64,000 nucleotides of DNA from an uncultured Sutterella sp. (GTDB lineage: Bacteria; Pseudomonadota; Gammaproteobacteria; Burkholderiales; Burkholderiaceae_F), in NCBI GenBank assembly GCA_900545335.1, contig UQYP01000010.1:1-64000 (forward strand), read 5' to 3'. A program made the position numbers and the translations under genes. A model generated the notes under the pieces. The model worked only from the letters and a program-made list of their open reading frames with translations. It was not told the origin of the DNA and searched no databases. Positions 35,486 through 44,422 of the stretch are shown in pieces (positions within the stretch are counted from its first letter, which is position 1; every line of letters starts with the position of its first letter).

Positions 35486-36925
35486 TTAACGGATCAAATT
35501 TTCTTTGCATTGAGTCAAGCGTTCTGTCATTGCCCTGTGCCAGGAGCGGATTTCGATTATAACTTTAAGAGATTTTTGAAGAAGCAGTTTTGTATCATCC
35601 GGTCTTGGAGTGCCGCCTGTAGTCTTTGCATTTAGGCTTGCTAAAGGATCAATCAGTTGAGAAATAGCTTGCTGAGATTTTTCAAGTGAGTGTCCCAGAA
35701 CGCTTTCGGAGATTTCTTTCATCAGTTGCGGCGTTATATTTTTTGTCTGTAGCCGATTTTCCTGCATTAGACGTTTAATCATGCCACCCACAATGTGGTG
35801 CGTAATTTCAAAAGGTTCTCCGATTTCTTTAGTGAGTTCTTCAGCCATGCCGGTTGCGGCCGTAAAGCCTTCTAAGGCACGTCGGTAGGCGACTTCTTTT
35901 CTGATTTGACTGTGAGTGAGAATACAGGCAAGTAAATTCACATTGTCCAGAAGCACTGAGGTGTTATCCCAGAAGCGTTCGTAGAAATAATAGGTTTCGT
36001 GAACAGGAAACAGAGTGACGCCACTCGCATTTAGGCAATTAGTGAGGTAGCCGTCCCAATTGGATGTCATGGCTCGCAGCAACTCCACAGCTTCGGCATT
36101 TTTCTTTTGCGGCATGATGCTGCTTCCTCCGCACAAAGCGTCTTCGCAGTCAAGAATGCCGCACTCGGTGCTAGAGAAAAATTCCAAGTCGTTTGCAACC
36201 CGCATCAAGGTCGTATTAAGAGTCGTAAACGCAAAAATAGTTTCCAAAAAATAATTAACGTCTGAATTTCCCAGCATCGTATTGTCAATGGGACGATCAA
36301 AGCCCAGTAACTGAGAGACCTTTTCTTTATCAAGGTTAAATGAGGAACCGATACCGGCCGCAGCTCCCATAGGGCACTGGTTTGTCAATTCAAAGGCTCT
36401 TTTCATTCGCTCAAGGTCACCCGTCATTAATTCAAGAATGCTTTCAAGGTAGTGACCCCATGTGCCGGGTTGCGAGGGTTGGCCGTAAGTGTAGTAAGGA
36501 ATCACTGTTGTTAAGTGCTCTTCAATTTGACCTTTTAACACCTCGGTCAGATCAAAAGTGTGCTGCATAACGCTCAGTAATGCTTTTCTTACAGACATTC
36601 TGTAAAGCGTGAAGTACATATCATTGCGGCTGCGTCCGACATGAAGTTTGCAGGCAACTTTGGGATCGGCTGCTTTAAATAAGGCTTTTTCAAATGCGTA
36701 GTGCAAATCACCTTGGGATTCCCGCATGTCGTTTTCAGAAACTTTTGGGAAAGAAACTAAGAGTCCTTCTTTAATCGTTTGGAACTCTTTTTGAGTTAGA
36801 AGCCCTTGATCATGGAGCATTTGAGCATAGGCACAATTGAGCTGCAGAAGATCTTCGCGCTGATGATGAAAGCAAAGAATGCCCGTTTTTGTACGGATAC
36901 TGTCTAAAGATTCAAACGCTGTCAT
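35486..36925 (-). CDS. Argininosuccinate-lyase-like enzyme
   Basis: A 479-residue member of the fumarase/aspartase superfamily, closest in look to ArgH: the signature GSSIMPQKKNAEAVELLR, the HVGRSRND motif and the TYGQPSQPGTWGHYLES region. The start at 36925 (MTAFES) has GGGAGAG upstream. True ArgH normally lies with arg genes; here it sits between a LysR gene and a Dcu carrier, so it may act on another succinyl-amine compound and yield fumarate. A misplaced genuine ArgH cannot be excluded without looking for a second copy. Confidence 0.8.
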   Translation of the reverse strand: MTAFESLDSIRTKTGILCFHHQREDLLQLNCAYAQMLHDQGLLTQKEFQTIKEGLLVSFPKVSENDMRESQGDLHYAFEKALFKAADPKVACKLHVGRSRNDMYFTLYRMSVRKALLSVMQHTFDLTEVLKGQIEEHLTTVIPYYTYGQPSQPGTWGHYLESILELMTGDLERMKRAFELTNQCPMGAAAGIGSSFNLDKEKVSQLLGFDRPIDNTMLGNSDVNYFLETIFAFTTLNTTLMRVANDLEFFSSTECGILDCEDALCGGSSIMPQKKNAEAVELLRAMTSNWDGYLTNCLNASGVTLFPVHETYYFYERFWDNTSVLLDNVNLLACILTHSQIRKEVAYRRALEGFTAATGMAEELTKEIGEPFEITHHIVGGMIKRLMQENRLQTKNITPQLMKEISESVLGHSLEKSQQAISQLIDPLASLNAKTTGGTPRPDDTKLLLQKSLKVIIEIRSWHRAMTERLTQCKENLIR

Positions 36926-37188
36926 GGTGTTCTCTCCCATTGGCCATCGAAAGTAATCAGGCGTCACTTTTTTATTGTCTGACCTCTCAACCAAATCCCC
37001 AAACGCTATGAGTAATTTTTGGGGCATGTCATAACTTAAAAGAATGATGATAGCTTCGGTCGATAAACCACTCTCATAATGAAAATGCCCTTTTTTGAAT
37101 GTACAAGCTCGTGACTTGAGATTGTCAGCAGCTTCGAAGCGTAGACGAAGCGATGTTTAAGTGGGGTGTTTGGTGTTGGGAGTGAACC

Positions 37189-38499
37189 ATGAGTACCTTA
37201 GCCCAGTTCTTATTAGTTTTGGTTTGTATTTTGTATGGTGCCCGATTCGGAGCAGCCGGTATCGGTATTTTTTGCGCTTTGGGTTTAGGCATCCTGGTGA
37301 TGGTGTTCGGTGTAACACCGGCAGGCATGCAAGCCGATATCATCTTTATCATTATTGCAGTATGTACCTGTGCGGCAGCTATGCATGCAGCCGGTGGCCT
37401 GGATCTTTTGGTTCGTTATGCGGCCCGCATTATCCGCAGTAATCCCAAATACATTATGGTTCTGGCTCCGTTGGTGATGTTTTTTGTGACTGTCTTTGCC
37501 GGAACCGCTATGACATGCTACGCATTGCAACCCGTTGTTTTTGAGGTGGCTTATGCAAACGGCTATCGTCCGGAAAGAGCATTGGTCGCTGGCAGCATGG
37601 CTGCAAGTGTAGGTATTACGGCTTCTCCCATTGCCGCTGCGACGGCAGCTGTTCTCGGTTTATTCGTCCAATATGGACATCCTGAAATCAGTCTGGGAAC
37701 GATCATGATTGTGGCTTTTCCCGCCGGTTTAATCTCTGTCGTTCTGGCCTCACTCTTTTTCATTAAGTGGGGGAAAGACCTGGATAAAGATTCTGAATAT
37801 CAAAAGCGCCTCAAAGCCGGTCTGGTTGAAGTGCCGCCCAGTCTTGATGACAGCAAACCCATGCCGCGTTCGGCTTATGTATCGTTAATCATCTTTGCGA
37901 TAACAATTGTCTATATCGTTGTGAGCGGTTTTGAGCCGGTGTTAAGAACACCGATCGGACAGGATCCGATTCCGATGTGGACACTGATTCCGCCTGTGAT
38001 GCTTTTTTCGGCTGCGCTCATCATGATCTTTTGCAGACCGAAAATAGAAGATCTGTTAAAGAGTTCTGTGCTGCACTCGGCTTTTGCAACAGTCATTTGT
38101 ATGATGGGCAGCACGTGTTTGGCCGATACATTTGTGCGGGCCAATCAGGAAGTCATCTTGCAAACATGCGGTGACTTGGTCACCGCGCAGCCGTGGCTTT
38201 TTGCAATCGTCATCTGCATCATGGGCAGTCTCATTCAAAGCCAGGGCGGAACAACCCGAGCCATTATGCCGATTGGCTTTGCGCTTGGGCTAAGTCCACT
38301 TTCGCTCTTAGCTATGTGGCCTTGCGTGAGTGCCACTCTTTTGCCGACCAATCCTATTGCGCTCGCCGCCTGCGGTTTTGACCGTTCTGGGACTTCGAGT
38401 GTCGGCAAATACGTGATTGATAATCCGTTTGCCATTTGGATTGCCATTAACCTTGCTATTCAGGTTTGTATCGGTTTTTTAATTGTGTCGTTTCTTTAA
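37189..38499 (+). CDS. Dcu-type C4-dicarboxylate transporter
   Basis: A 436-residue inner-membrane carrier of the DcuA/DcuB family, with the motifs CAAAMHAAGGLDLLV, AGSMAASVGITASPIAAATA and LPTNPIALAACGFDRSGTSSVGKYVIDNPF. Such carriers exchange fumarate, malate or aspartate for succinate during anaerobic fumarate respiration. It is divergent from the argininosuccinate-lyase-like gene, which would produce fumarate, so the pair may supply an electron acceptor. GGGAG precedes the ATG. Confidence 0.88.
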   Translation: MSTLAQFLLVLVCILYGARFGAAGIGIFCALGLGILVMVFGVTPAGMQADIIFIIIAVCTCAAAMHAAGGLDLLVRYAARIIRSNPKYIMVLAPLVMFFVTVFAGTAMTCYALQPVVFEVAYANGYRPERALVAGSMAASVGITASPIAAATAAVLGLFVQYGHPEISLGTIMIVAFPAGLISVVLASLFFIKWGKDLDKDSEYQKRLKAGLVEVPPSLDDSKPMPRSAYVSLIIFAITIVYIVVSGFEPVLRTPIGQDPIPMWTLIPPVMLFSAALIMIFCRPKIEDLLKSSVLHSAFATVICMMGSTCLADTFVRANQEVILQTCGDLVTAQPWLFAIVICIMGSLIQSQGGTTRAIMPIGFALGLSPLSLLAMWPCVSATLLPTNPIALAACGFDRSGTSSVGKYVIDNPFAIWIAINLAIQVCIGFLIVSFL

Positions 38500-38552
38500 T
38501 TTTGCCTTTGGCGCAGTTTTGCCAGATTTTTCAAAGGAAATTTGTTAAACTG

Positions 38553-38655
38553 CGCCCTCGGCGGGTCCCCTCGCATGCATTCGTCGTGAACCTGGTCAGG
38601 CCGGGAACGGAGCAGCCACAGCGAAGTGAATGTAGTGCCGAGGATAAGGCTCGCC
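38553..38655 (+). ncRNA. ffs: 4.5S RNA, bacterial small SRP RNA
   Basis: The conserved domain IV core CCTGGTCAGGCCGGGAACGG followed by AGCAGCCA matches bacterial SRP RNA. The ends pair (CCCTCGGC near 38555 with GCCGAGG near 38637), and a T-run follows at about 38660. A likely promoter is TTGCCA (38519-38524) with TGTTAA 18 bases later. The exact mature ends are estimates. Confidence 0.92.
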
Positions 38656-38665
38656 ATTTCTTTTT

Positions 38666-39958
38666 TTAATTTCTCTGATCGATATGCAAGACAGGAGATT
38701 GTGTAACGAGCACAACCTTAAAATGCGTGCCTTGTTTTGATTCAACCAAATCAAGTTTCCATCCGCACCGATCGCAGATCCGTTTGGCAATCGATAATCC
38801 CATGCCGCTGCCCGGAGCTTTATCTGTACCGCGAACTTTTGGCATAAAGATTCTTTCTTTGAGTTCTTGGGCGATGCCGGTTCCGGTATCGATCACTTCA
38901 AAACCGTTTTCAAGTTCTCTGACAATCACCTCGCCCTTGTCTGTATAAAGCACGGCATTTTTAATCAAATTATTTACTACAGCGCCTAAAAGCACCGGAG
39001 AAAAATGACCGGGGCAAGTGGCAGCCGTTTGAACACTGAGACTGATATTTTTAGCCAGGGCTGTTTTTCCCCAATACTGACAGGATTCCTCAAGCACGTC
39101 ATAAAGGCGGTCGGTGTGAACGGTTTTTTCAAACTCTGCTCCGCGGGCCAATTGAAGGAAAACCGACAGCAATTCTTCCATGGATTGAGCGGCTTTAAGA
39201 ATTTTGTTGACCTGATCGGTTTGCTTTTCCGTGAGTGGATAAAGCTGCATAAGTTCGGCCGTTGTCAGAATGATTGTGAGCGGTGTGCGTAATTCATGAC
39301 TGATGTCTGAAGTAAACAGTTTTTCGCGCGCAAGCGCTTCATGAAAGCGCTTAAGAGCTCGGTCACAAGTCTTAGCCAATTCTCCGATTTCATCATCGGT
39401 GATTTCGCCTGCCAGGGACTTATATTGTTGAGAATCAGCCATTTGACGCACTTCGTTTGAAAGGCTTTCAATCGGCGCCATAATTTTTTTGCGAATCCAC
39501 CAGTAACCGAACCCCACGCAGAAAAGAAAAATCAATGTTGCGCAGGTACAGATCAGGATTTTGAAAAGCTGCTCACTGCGTTCAAAGTCGTATTGATCCC
39601 GAATTAAAACATAAGGGTGGCCGTTCACCGTAATTTTGTATAAAAAAGAGGAGTCGTAGCTGCCCACAATTTCCTGATACCCATCAGGAGCTTGAGCATA
39701 TTTGTCGGGGATAGGATCGAGCTGTGGGGCATTGCCGTAAAACTGCATGGTTGTGGGCAGAGTAACATCTTCTCCGGCTTCAATTTCACTCACAAGGATA
39801 CTGAGTTCGTCTTTGAGGATATCGCTTACCAGATTATCTTCCATCAGTTCCGTGGACTCATGCATAGCCACAGAAAACAAACCGATAATCAGAACAGTTT
39901 GCATCATCCATCCAAGCAGAATGCGTTTTGCCAGACCGAATCTTTTTACTGTCTTCAT
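38666..39958 (-). CDS. Sensor histidine kinase
   Basis: A 430-residue membrane sensor: TM1 at about residues 10-30, a periplasmic domain of about 100 residues, TM2 (LICTCATLIFLFCVGFGYWWI), a HAMP linker, the phosphoacceptor motif SDISHELRTPL and the ATPase boxes NNLIKNAVLYT, DTGTGI and GSGMGLSIAKRI. It is encoded one base after the response regulator. The signal is unknown; the adjacent PAP2-EptA gene suggests cationic peptides, metals or low pH, as for PmrB. Confidence 0.9.
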   Translation of the reverse strand: MKTVKRFGLAKRILLGWMMQTVLIIGLFSVAMHESTELMEDNLVSDILKDELSILVSEIEAGEDVTLPTTMQFYGNAPQLDPIPDKYAQAPDGYQEIVGSYDSSFLYKITVNGHPYVLIRDQYDFERSEQLFKILICTCATLIFLFCVGFGYWWIRKKIMAPIESLSNEVRQMADSQQYKSLAGEITDDEIGELAKTCDRALKRFHEALAREKLFTSDISHELRTPLTIILTTAELMQLYPLTEKQTDQVNKILKAAQSMEELLSVFLQLARGAEFEKTVHTDRLYDVLEESCQYWGKTALAKNISLSVQTAATCPGHFSPVLLGAVVNNLIKNAVLYTDKGEVIVRELENGFEVIDTGTGIAQELKERIFMPKVRGTDKAPGSGMGLSIAKRICDRCGWKLDLVESKQGTHFKVVLVTQSPVLHIDQRN

Positions 39959-39959
39959 A

Positions 39960-40631
39960 TTATTCAGAAAGTGACCATCCCAGACCGGGATGAGTTTGAA
40001 TTAAAGCCGTATCAAAAGGTTTATCAACAGCTTTTCGTAGTAAGTAGAGATTGGCTCTGAGGCTGTCGGAGTCAGGAGGCGAGCCGTTCCAGACAACCGT
40101 TTCCAATCGAGACCGGCTCACAACGGCGGGGCTTTTTACCATCAGCTCTTTGAGTATTCCCAGGCAAATGGGATTCAGTTTGATTGGTATGCCCGCTCGG
40201 CTCACCTGAAGCGTTTTGACGTTAAAAGTGAGGTCTGCGACCTGCAAAACGTCTTTTTGGTTGCCGTAACTGCGTCGCAAAAGCGCCTCTATACGGGCAG
40301 CAAGCTCTTTGAGCGCAAAGGGTTTAATAAGGTAGTCATCGGCCCCGACTTCAAGTCCCCTCACACGGTCATCGATACTGTCGCGAGCGGTCAGCATCAA
40401 AATGGGAATACGGTTGCCCTCACGGCGCAAAAGCTGACAAATCGACAGTCCGTCAATGAGAGGCAGCCCGATATCAAGCACACAAAGGCTGTAAGAGCGT
40501 TTTTTTAAACGATCCAATGCGTCTGCACCGTTTAAGGCCGTCTCCACAGTAAAGCCCTTGATGACTAAATAATCCCGAACGTTATAGAGAATGTCGACAT
40601 TGTCATCGACTATTAAGATCGGTAAAGACAC
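39960..40631 (-). CDS. OmpR/PhoB-family response regulator
   Basis: A 223-residue regulator with a receiver domain (phosphorylated Asp in CVLDIGLPLIDG, conserved Lys in DDYLIKPF) and a winged-helix DNA-binding domain. It forms an operon with the histidine kinase and is divergent from the PAP2-EptA gene. Four direct repeats ATTTT[AG] upstream of that gene are its likely binding sites. It probably plays the part of PmrA, but this is inferred from location. Confidence 0.9.
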   Translation of the reverse strand: MSLPILIVDDNVDILYNVRDYLVIKGFTVETALNGADALDRLKKRSYSLCVLDIGLPLIDGLSICQLLRREGNRIPILMLTARDSIDDRVRGLEVGADDYLIKPFALKELAARIEALLRRSYGNQKDVLQVADLTFNVKTLQVSRAGIPIKLNPICLGILKELMVKSPAVVSRSRLETVVWNGSPPDSDSLRANLYLLRKAVDKPFDTALIQTHPGLGWSLSE

Positions 40632-40743
40632 CTCAGCCCCTTTATGTGTTTAATCCGCTCGCCTCAATCAGTCTGCTCCGGGCAGCGCCGGCTTTCAACT
40701 TTCAGGCCAGCCAAAAGCGGGCACAATTGACAGCTATCAACCG

Positions 40744-40793
40744 ATTTTACGAGATTTTGACGTCATTTTAACGCTGATTTTGCCTTCTATAAC
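40744..40793 (+). promoter_or_regulatory. Direct repeats and promoter before the PAP2-EptA gene
   Basis: ATTTT[AG] occurs at 40744, 40754, 40765 and 40777, spaced 10, 11 and 12 bases, three of the four followed by AC or ACG. TATAAC at 40788-40793 is a good -10 box, placing the third repeat at -35. Direct repeats in helical phase overlapping -35 are typical for activation by OmpR-family regulators. Confidence 0.5.
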
Positions 40794-40835
40794 CGATAGT
40801 TGCACCTGTATTCATTCGACTAATCAAAAGAGAAA

Positions 40836-43151
40836 ATGTTCTCAAGGATTCGTTCATATAACCCTTGGATTTGGCTGATCCTGCCCATGTGGTGTCTGGC
40901 GTTTTTAGTTCTTTTTCCGCCGCATCAGTTGGATATTGCTGTCAGCCGATTATTCTGGATTGACGGTGATTGGCCTTGGCATCACAACATTTTTTTCACC
41001 GAAGTGCTGCATAAAGGGGCGAAAGCAGTCCCCATTGTGATTGCATTGTGGGTTATCTATCGACTTTTTCGCCTTAGGTTTGAAAAATCCTGCGAAGACA
41101 GTAAAGACAAATTCAAGCGTTACGGTTATGTGTTTGTTGCGATGTCAGTAAGTGTTCTGTTGTGCTGGTGGCTTAAGCAAACTACAGGTGTGAGCTGTCC
41201 TTGGACGACAACAGCTTTTGGAGGTTCAGATCCTATCACCGATCCGGGCTGGTCTCTGGTTGCCCGAGCGGGCAATTGCTGGCCCGGTGGACATGCCGGA
41301 AGCGGTTTTTGTCTTTTTGCACTCTTTTTTGCTCTTCGAGATCAACATAAAACTCTTGCACGATGGTGTTTGCTGGCTGTTTTTGTCTTCGGCAGTCTCT
41401 GTGGTTTTGCCCGCCTGATGCAGGGGGCTCATTTTCTGTCTCACAATCTCGCGACTATGCTGATTGACTGGATTGTGTGTGCAGTGTTTTATGTGTTGAT
41501 ATTTGATCGACAAAAGGTCTTGCGTCGCTTTGTTATCGCAGGACCGCTTGCAAATCACAGACAAGTGGTTATTGCAACAGCACTTTTTTGGACAGTATTT
41601 TTGGATGTGCCCTTTTGGCGTGCTCTCGTCGGTTCAGCCGGCTCTGATCCTTTACTGATCGGACAGACACTGTTTTTGATGGCGGTATTGATGTTGAGTT
41701 TTTTCTTTGTCGCTATGGCAGTGATTGAACTCATTGCGATTTTGCCAAGGCGCCTGTTTCAGATTTTGATATTGATTTTGTCACTATCGGGTGTAGCAGC
41801 TCTATTCAGTTCTCTGTTATACGGCACGACGATGACGCCCGATATGGTGAGAAATTTTCTTCAAACGGATGCTAAAGAAGCTTCGATGTATTTGTCTGCT
41901 TCATCGGGTTTGCTTTTCGTGTTTTTGTTCATTCCGGCAATCTTAATTTTAAAAACCTGCAGACCTTCAATTGTTACGTTTGCCGATCGTTTCAAGCGAC
42001 TGGGACTTTCGGCGCTTTTTCTTTTAGTCGGGATTTTGCTGCTTCTGAGTCAGCTGCAGCCGTTTTCAGCCATCATGCGTATGGACAAATCCATGCGCTA
42101 CATGATTGCTCCCTTTAACGTGGTTTACTCAACCGCCTCAACACTGTTACGTGATAAAAATACCGATGCAGAACGTGTACGGCTTATTGTGGATCCCAAC
42201 CCATATGCGACAGAAAAACCTGAATGGGCAACGGTTTTTGTTTTAGTGATCGGGGAAACGGCTCGATCGGCGAATTGGCAGCTCGCCGGTTACGGACGTC
42301 AAACAAATCCCGAATTGTCAGCGATGGACATTATCAATATTGCGAAAGTGCAGGCTTGCGGAACGAGTACAGACGTTTCTCTGCCTTGCATGTTAAGCCG
42401 CGTCGGGCGCAGGGACTATGACCGTGAACGCATTTTGAGTGAAGAAGCACTGCCGTCGCTGCTTCAGCGATCCGGTTTTAATGTCACTTGGATTGACAAT
42501 CAGTCGGGCAGCAAGGGAACAAGTGACGGCGTCAAAACGATAAAACTCAGTGATGATAAAACTCTTTGTAACGGCTCTGACTGCATGGACATGGCTTTTG
42601 CGGCAGATCTGAAAAAGCGCCTGAGAAAAGTAAAACCCGGAGAAAGACAGATTTTGATTCTTCATATGATGGGTTCTCACGGCCCGGCCTACGATCAGCG
42701 TTCTGAAAAAGAGGATAAGGTATTCGGAAAAGTATGCACGGATCCCAGTTTCAGGCGTTGCAGCTCAGAAGAAATTGTCAACGCATATGACGCCAGTATT
42801 CGCTATACAGACCGCGTTTTGGCAGAAATTCTGCGTACGCTGCAATCGCAAAAGAGTATTGATACTGCGTTTATTTACCTTTCGGACCATGGGGAAAGTT
42901 TAGGAGAAGGTGGGCTTTTCCTGCATGGAGCTCCTTATCAGATGGCCCCAGACGTGCAAAAAATCGTACCGATGGTGATGTGGCTTTCGGAAGGCTTTAA
43001 AAAAGATTACTCCGTATCGCAGGAGGCGATTGAAAAAGCCATTGAAAAACCTGTCACCCACGACCACCTGTATCACACTGTGTTGGGACTTTTGAATATT
43101 CGTTCAACAACGTATGAAGCTCAATGGGATTTAAGTTACGAGAAAAAATAA
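40836..43151 (+). CDS. PAP2 phosphatase fused to EptA-type phosphoethanolamine transferase
   Basis: A 771-residue inner-membrane fusion. Residues about 1-225 are a PAP2 phosphatase domain with K-x6-CP (KQTTGVSCP), PGGH and RLMQGAHFLSH motifs, like LpxE/LpxT enzymes. Residues 230-771 are an EptA/MCR lipid phosphoethanolamine transferase: five more membrane segments, then the periplasmic alkaline-phosphatase-like domain with Glu474 (VIGETARS), catalytic Thr512 between Cys508 and Cys518 (CGTSTDVSLPC), and Asp684-His685 (YLSDHGES) for zinc. LpxE removes the lipid A 1-phosphate and EptA adds phosphoethanolamine, so one chain could do both steps and lower binding of cationic peptides such as polymyxin. 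A divergent two-component system supports regulated envelope remodelling. Confidence 0.9.
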   Translation: MFSRIRSYNPWIWLILPMWCLAFLVLFPPHQLDIAVSRLFWIDGDWPWHHNIFFTEVLHKGAKAVPIVIALWVIYRLFRLRFEKSCEDSKDKFKRYGYVFVAMSVSVLLCWWLKQTTGVSCPWTTTAFGGSDPITDPGWSLVARAGNCWPGGHAGSGFCLFALFFALRDQHKTLARWCLLAVFVFGSLCGFARLMQGAHFLSHNLATMLIDWIVCAVFYVLIFDRQKVLRRFVIAGPLANHRQVVIATALFWTVFLDVPFWRALVGSAGSDPLLIGQTLFLMAVLMLSFFFVAMAVIELIAILPRRLFQILILILSLSGVAALFSSLLYGTTMTPDMVRNFLQTDAKEASMYLSASSGLLFVFLFIPAILILKTCRPSIVTFADRFKRLGLSALFLLVGILLLLSQLQPFSAIMRMDKSMRYMIAPFNVVYSTASTLLRDKNTDAERVRLIVDPNPYATEKPEWATVFVLVIGETARSANWQLAGYGRQTNPELSAMDIINIAKVQACGTSTDVSLPCMLSRVGRRDYDRERILSEEALPSLLQRSGFNVTWIDNQSGSKGTSDGVKTIKLSDDKTLCNGSDCMDMAFAADLKKRLRKVKPGERQILILHMMGSHGPAYDQRSEKEDKVFGKVCTDPSFRRCSSEEIVNAYDASIRYTDRVLAEILRTLQSQKSIDTAFIYLSDHGESLGEGGLFLHGAPYQMAPDVQKIVPMVMWLSEGFKKDYSVSQEAIEKAIEKPVTHDHLYHTVLGLLNIRSTTYEAQWDLSYEKK

Positions 43152-43221
43152 CCGAATTTTGAAGATTCGACATTAAAAAAGCGGTGCTAAGATTGTGCCG
43201 CTTTGGCTTGAAGTTTTTCGT

Positions 43222-43875
43222 ATGATCAACGCTTCTTTATTCGGTTTGTTTTTGGTGACTGCGGCGCTTGCAGTTGCCACGCCCGGCCCCGGTGTTTTAA
43301 TGACACTCACAAGCTCCATTCGTTATGGGCTTCGCACGGCGGTCTATGTTATTTTGGGCACAGCCACGGGGACCGTCGTGATGTCAGTGATCTCTTCAAC
43401 GGGATTGGGAATTCTGATTGCTACGTCTCCGACAACCTATGAAACCATCAAAGCTCTCGGCGCTCTCTATATGGTATGGCTTGGCTATAAACTTTTTCGC
43501 GCCAAGCCCTTCAGTTTCGATTTGGCTTCAAAAGAAAAAGCATCAAGCGTAACTATCAGGCAAAAAAGCAGTCTGTGGCTGCAGGGGATTTCGCTTCAGA
43601 TGACTAATCCCATGCTGATCATGTTTTTCATTTCGCTTTTCCCGCAGTTTATTGACCATGAGCTTGCTTTCCTGCCGCAAGTGGCCTTGATGACAGTGAC
43701 CTATTTTTGCATTGTTTTTGTGATCCATTGCGGCTATGGCTGGATTGCGTCAAACTTCAGGCCTCTGCTTTCTACTCCTAAGGCAGCAAAAGTGGTCAAT
43801 TGTGTGGGCGGAGCGTTTTTTATTTTCCTTGCAGCCAGAGTGTTCTACACAATGTGGATGGAAACGAGTCTTTAA
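43222..43875 (+). CDS. LysE/RhtB-family amino acid exporter
   Basis: A 217-residue membrane protein (226 if the GTG at 43195 is used) with six hydrophobic segments and the LysE-type N-terminus ALAVATPGPGVLMTLTSSIRYGLRTA. The internal motif LQGISLQMTNPMLIMFFISLFPQF is also typical. Family members export lysine, threonine, homoserine or leucine. The substrate is unclear. Neither start has a strong ribosome binding site. Confidence 0.82.
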   Translation: MINASLFGLFLVTAALAVATPGPGVLMTLTSSIRYGLRTAVYVILGTATGTVVMSVISSTGLGILIATSPTTYETIKALGALYMVWLGYKLFRAKPFSFDLASKEKASSVTIRQKSSLWLQGISLQMTNPMLIMFFISLFPQFIDHELAFLPQVALMTVTYFCIVFVIHCGYGWIASNFRPLLSTPKAAKVVNCVGGAFFIFLAARVFYTMWMETSL

Positions 43876-43939
43876 AAAACTTAAAACGAACGGTTTTTTC
43901 GCTAAACTACACCTGTTTAGATACCGACGAGATTGAGAA

Positions 43940-44419
43940 ATGTTTGAAATCCGACAGGCGCAGGAAAAAGACTGTGCACTCATTTTGGAATTTATCCGCC
44001 GTTTGGCCGATTATGAAAAGTTATTAAATGAAGTCACGGCAACCGAAGAAGATGTCCGTCGGGAGCTTTTCACTGAACCCGCATCGGCTCACGCGTTGAT
44101 TGCTTATGAAGATGGTAAGGCCGTGGGCTTTGCTCTTTACTTTTATAATTTCTCGACCTTTTTAACCCGCAGAGGTTTGTATCTGGAAGATATTTTTATC
44201 GATCCGGCCTATCGCGGTAAAGGTTATGGCAAGGCTCTGATGCAGTACTTGGCCCGCCAAGCAGTCGAACAGAAGTGCGGCCGCTTTGAATGGGTAGTGC
44301 TTGAGTGGAATAAGCCTGCCATTGGTTTTTATGAAAAAGTCGGTGCTAAAGTCATGCAAGACTGGCGGCTTTGTCGTTTAACAGGTGAGGCGCTTGTGCG
44401 CTTTGCTAAAGGTTCATAA
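43940..44419 (+). CDS. GNAT acetyltransferase, SSAT-like
   Basis: A 159-residue acetyltransferase. The stretch YLEDIFIDPAYRGKGYGKALMQYLARQA with RGKGYG binds acetyl-CoA, and VLEWNKPAIGFYEKVGA resembles the diamine/spermidine N1-acetyltransferase and thialysine acetyltransferase group. Polyamine or lysine-analogue acetylation is therefore possible. It ends three bases before dnaX and is probably co-transcribed with it. Confidence 0.82.
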   Translation: MFEIRQAQEKDCALILEFIRRLADYEKLLNEVTATEEDVRRELFTEPASAHALIAYEDGKAVGFALYFYNFSTFLTRRGLYLEDIFIDPAYRGKGYGKALMQYLARQAVEQKCGRFEWVVLEWNKPAIGFYEKVGAKVMQDWRLCRLTGEALVRFAKGS

Positions 44420-44422
44420 GTT

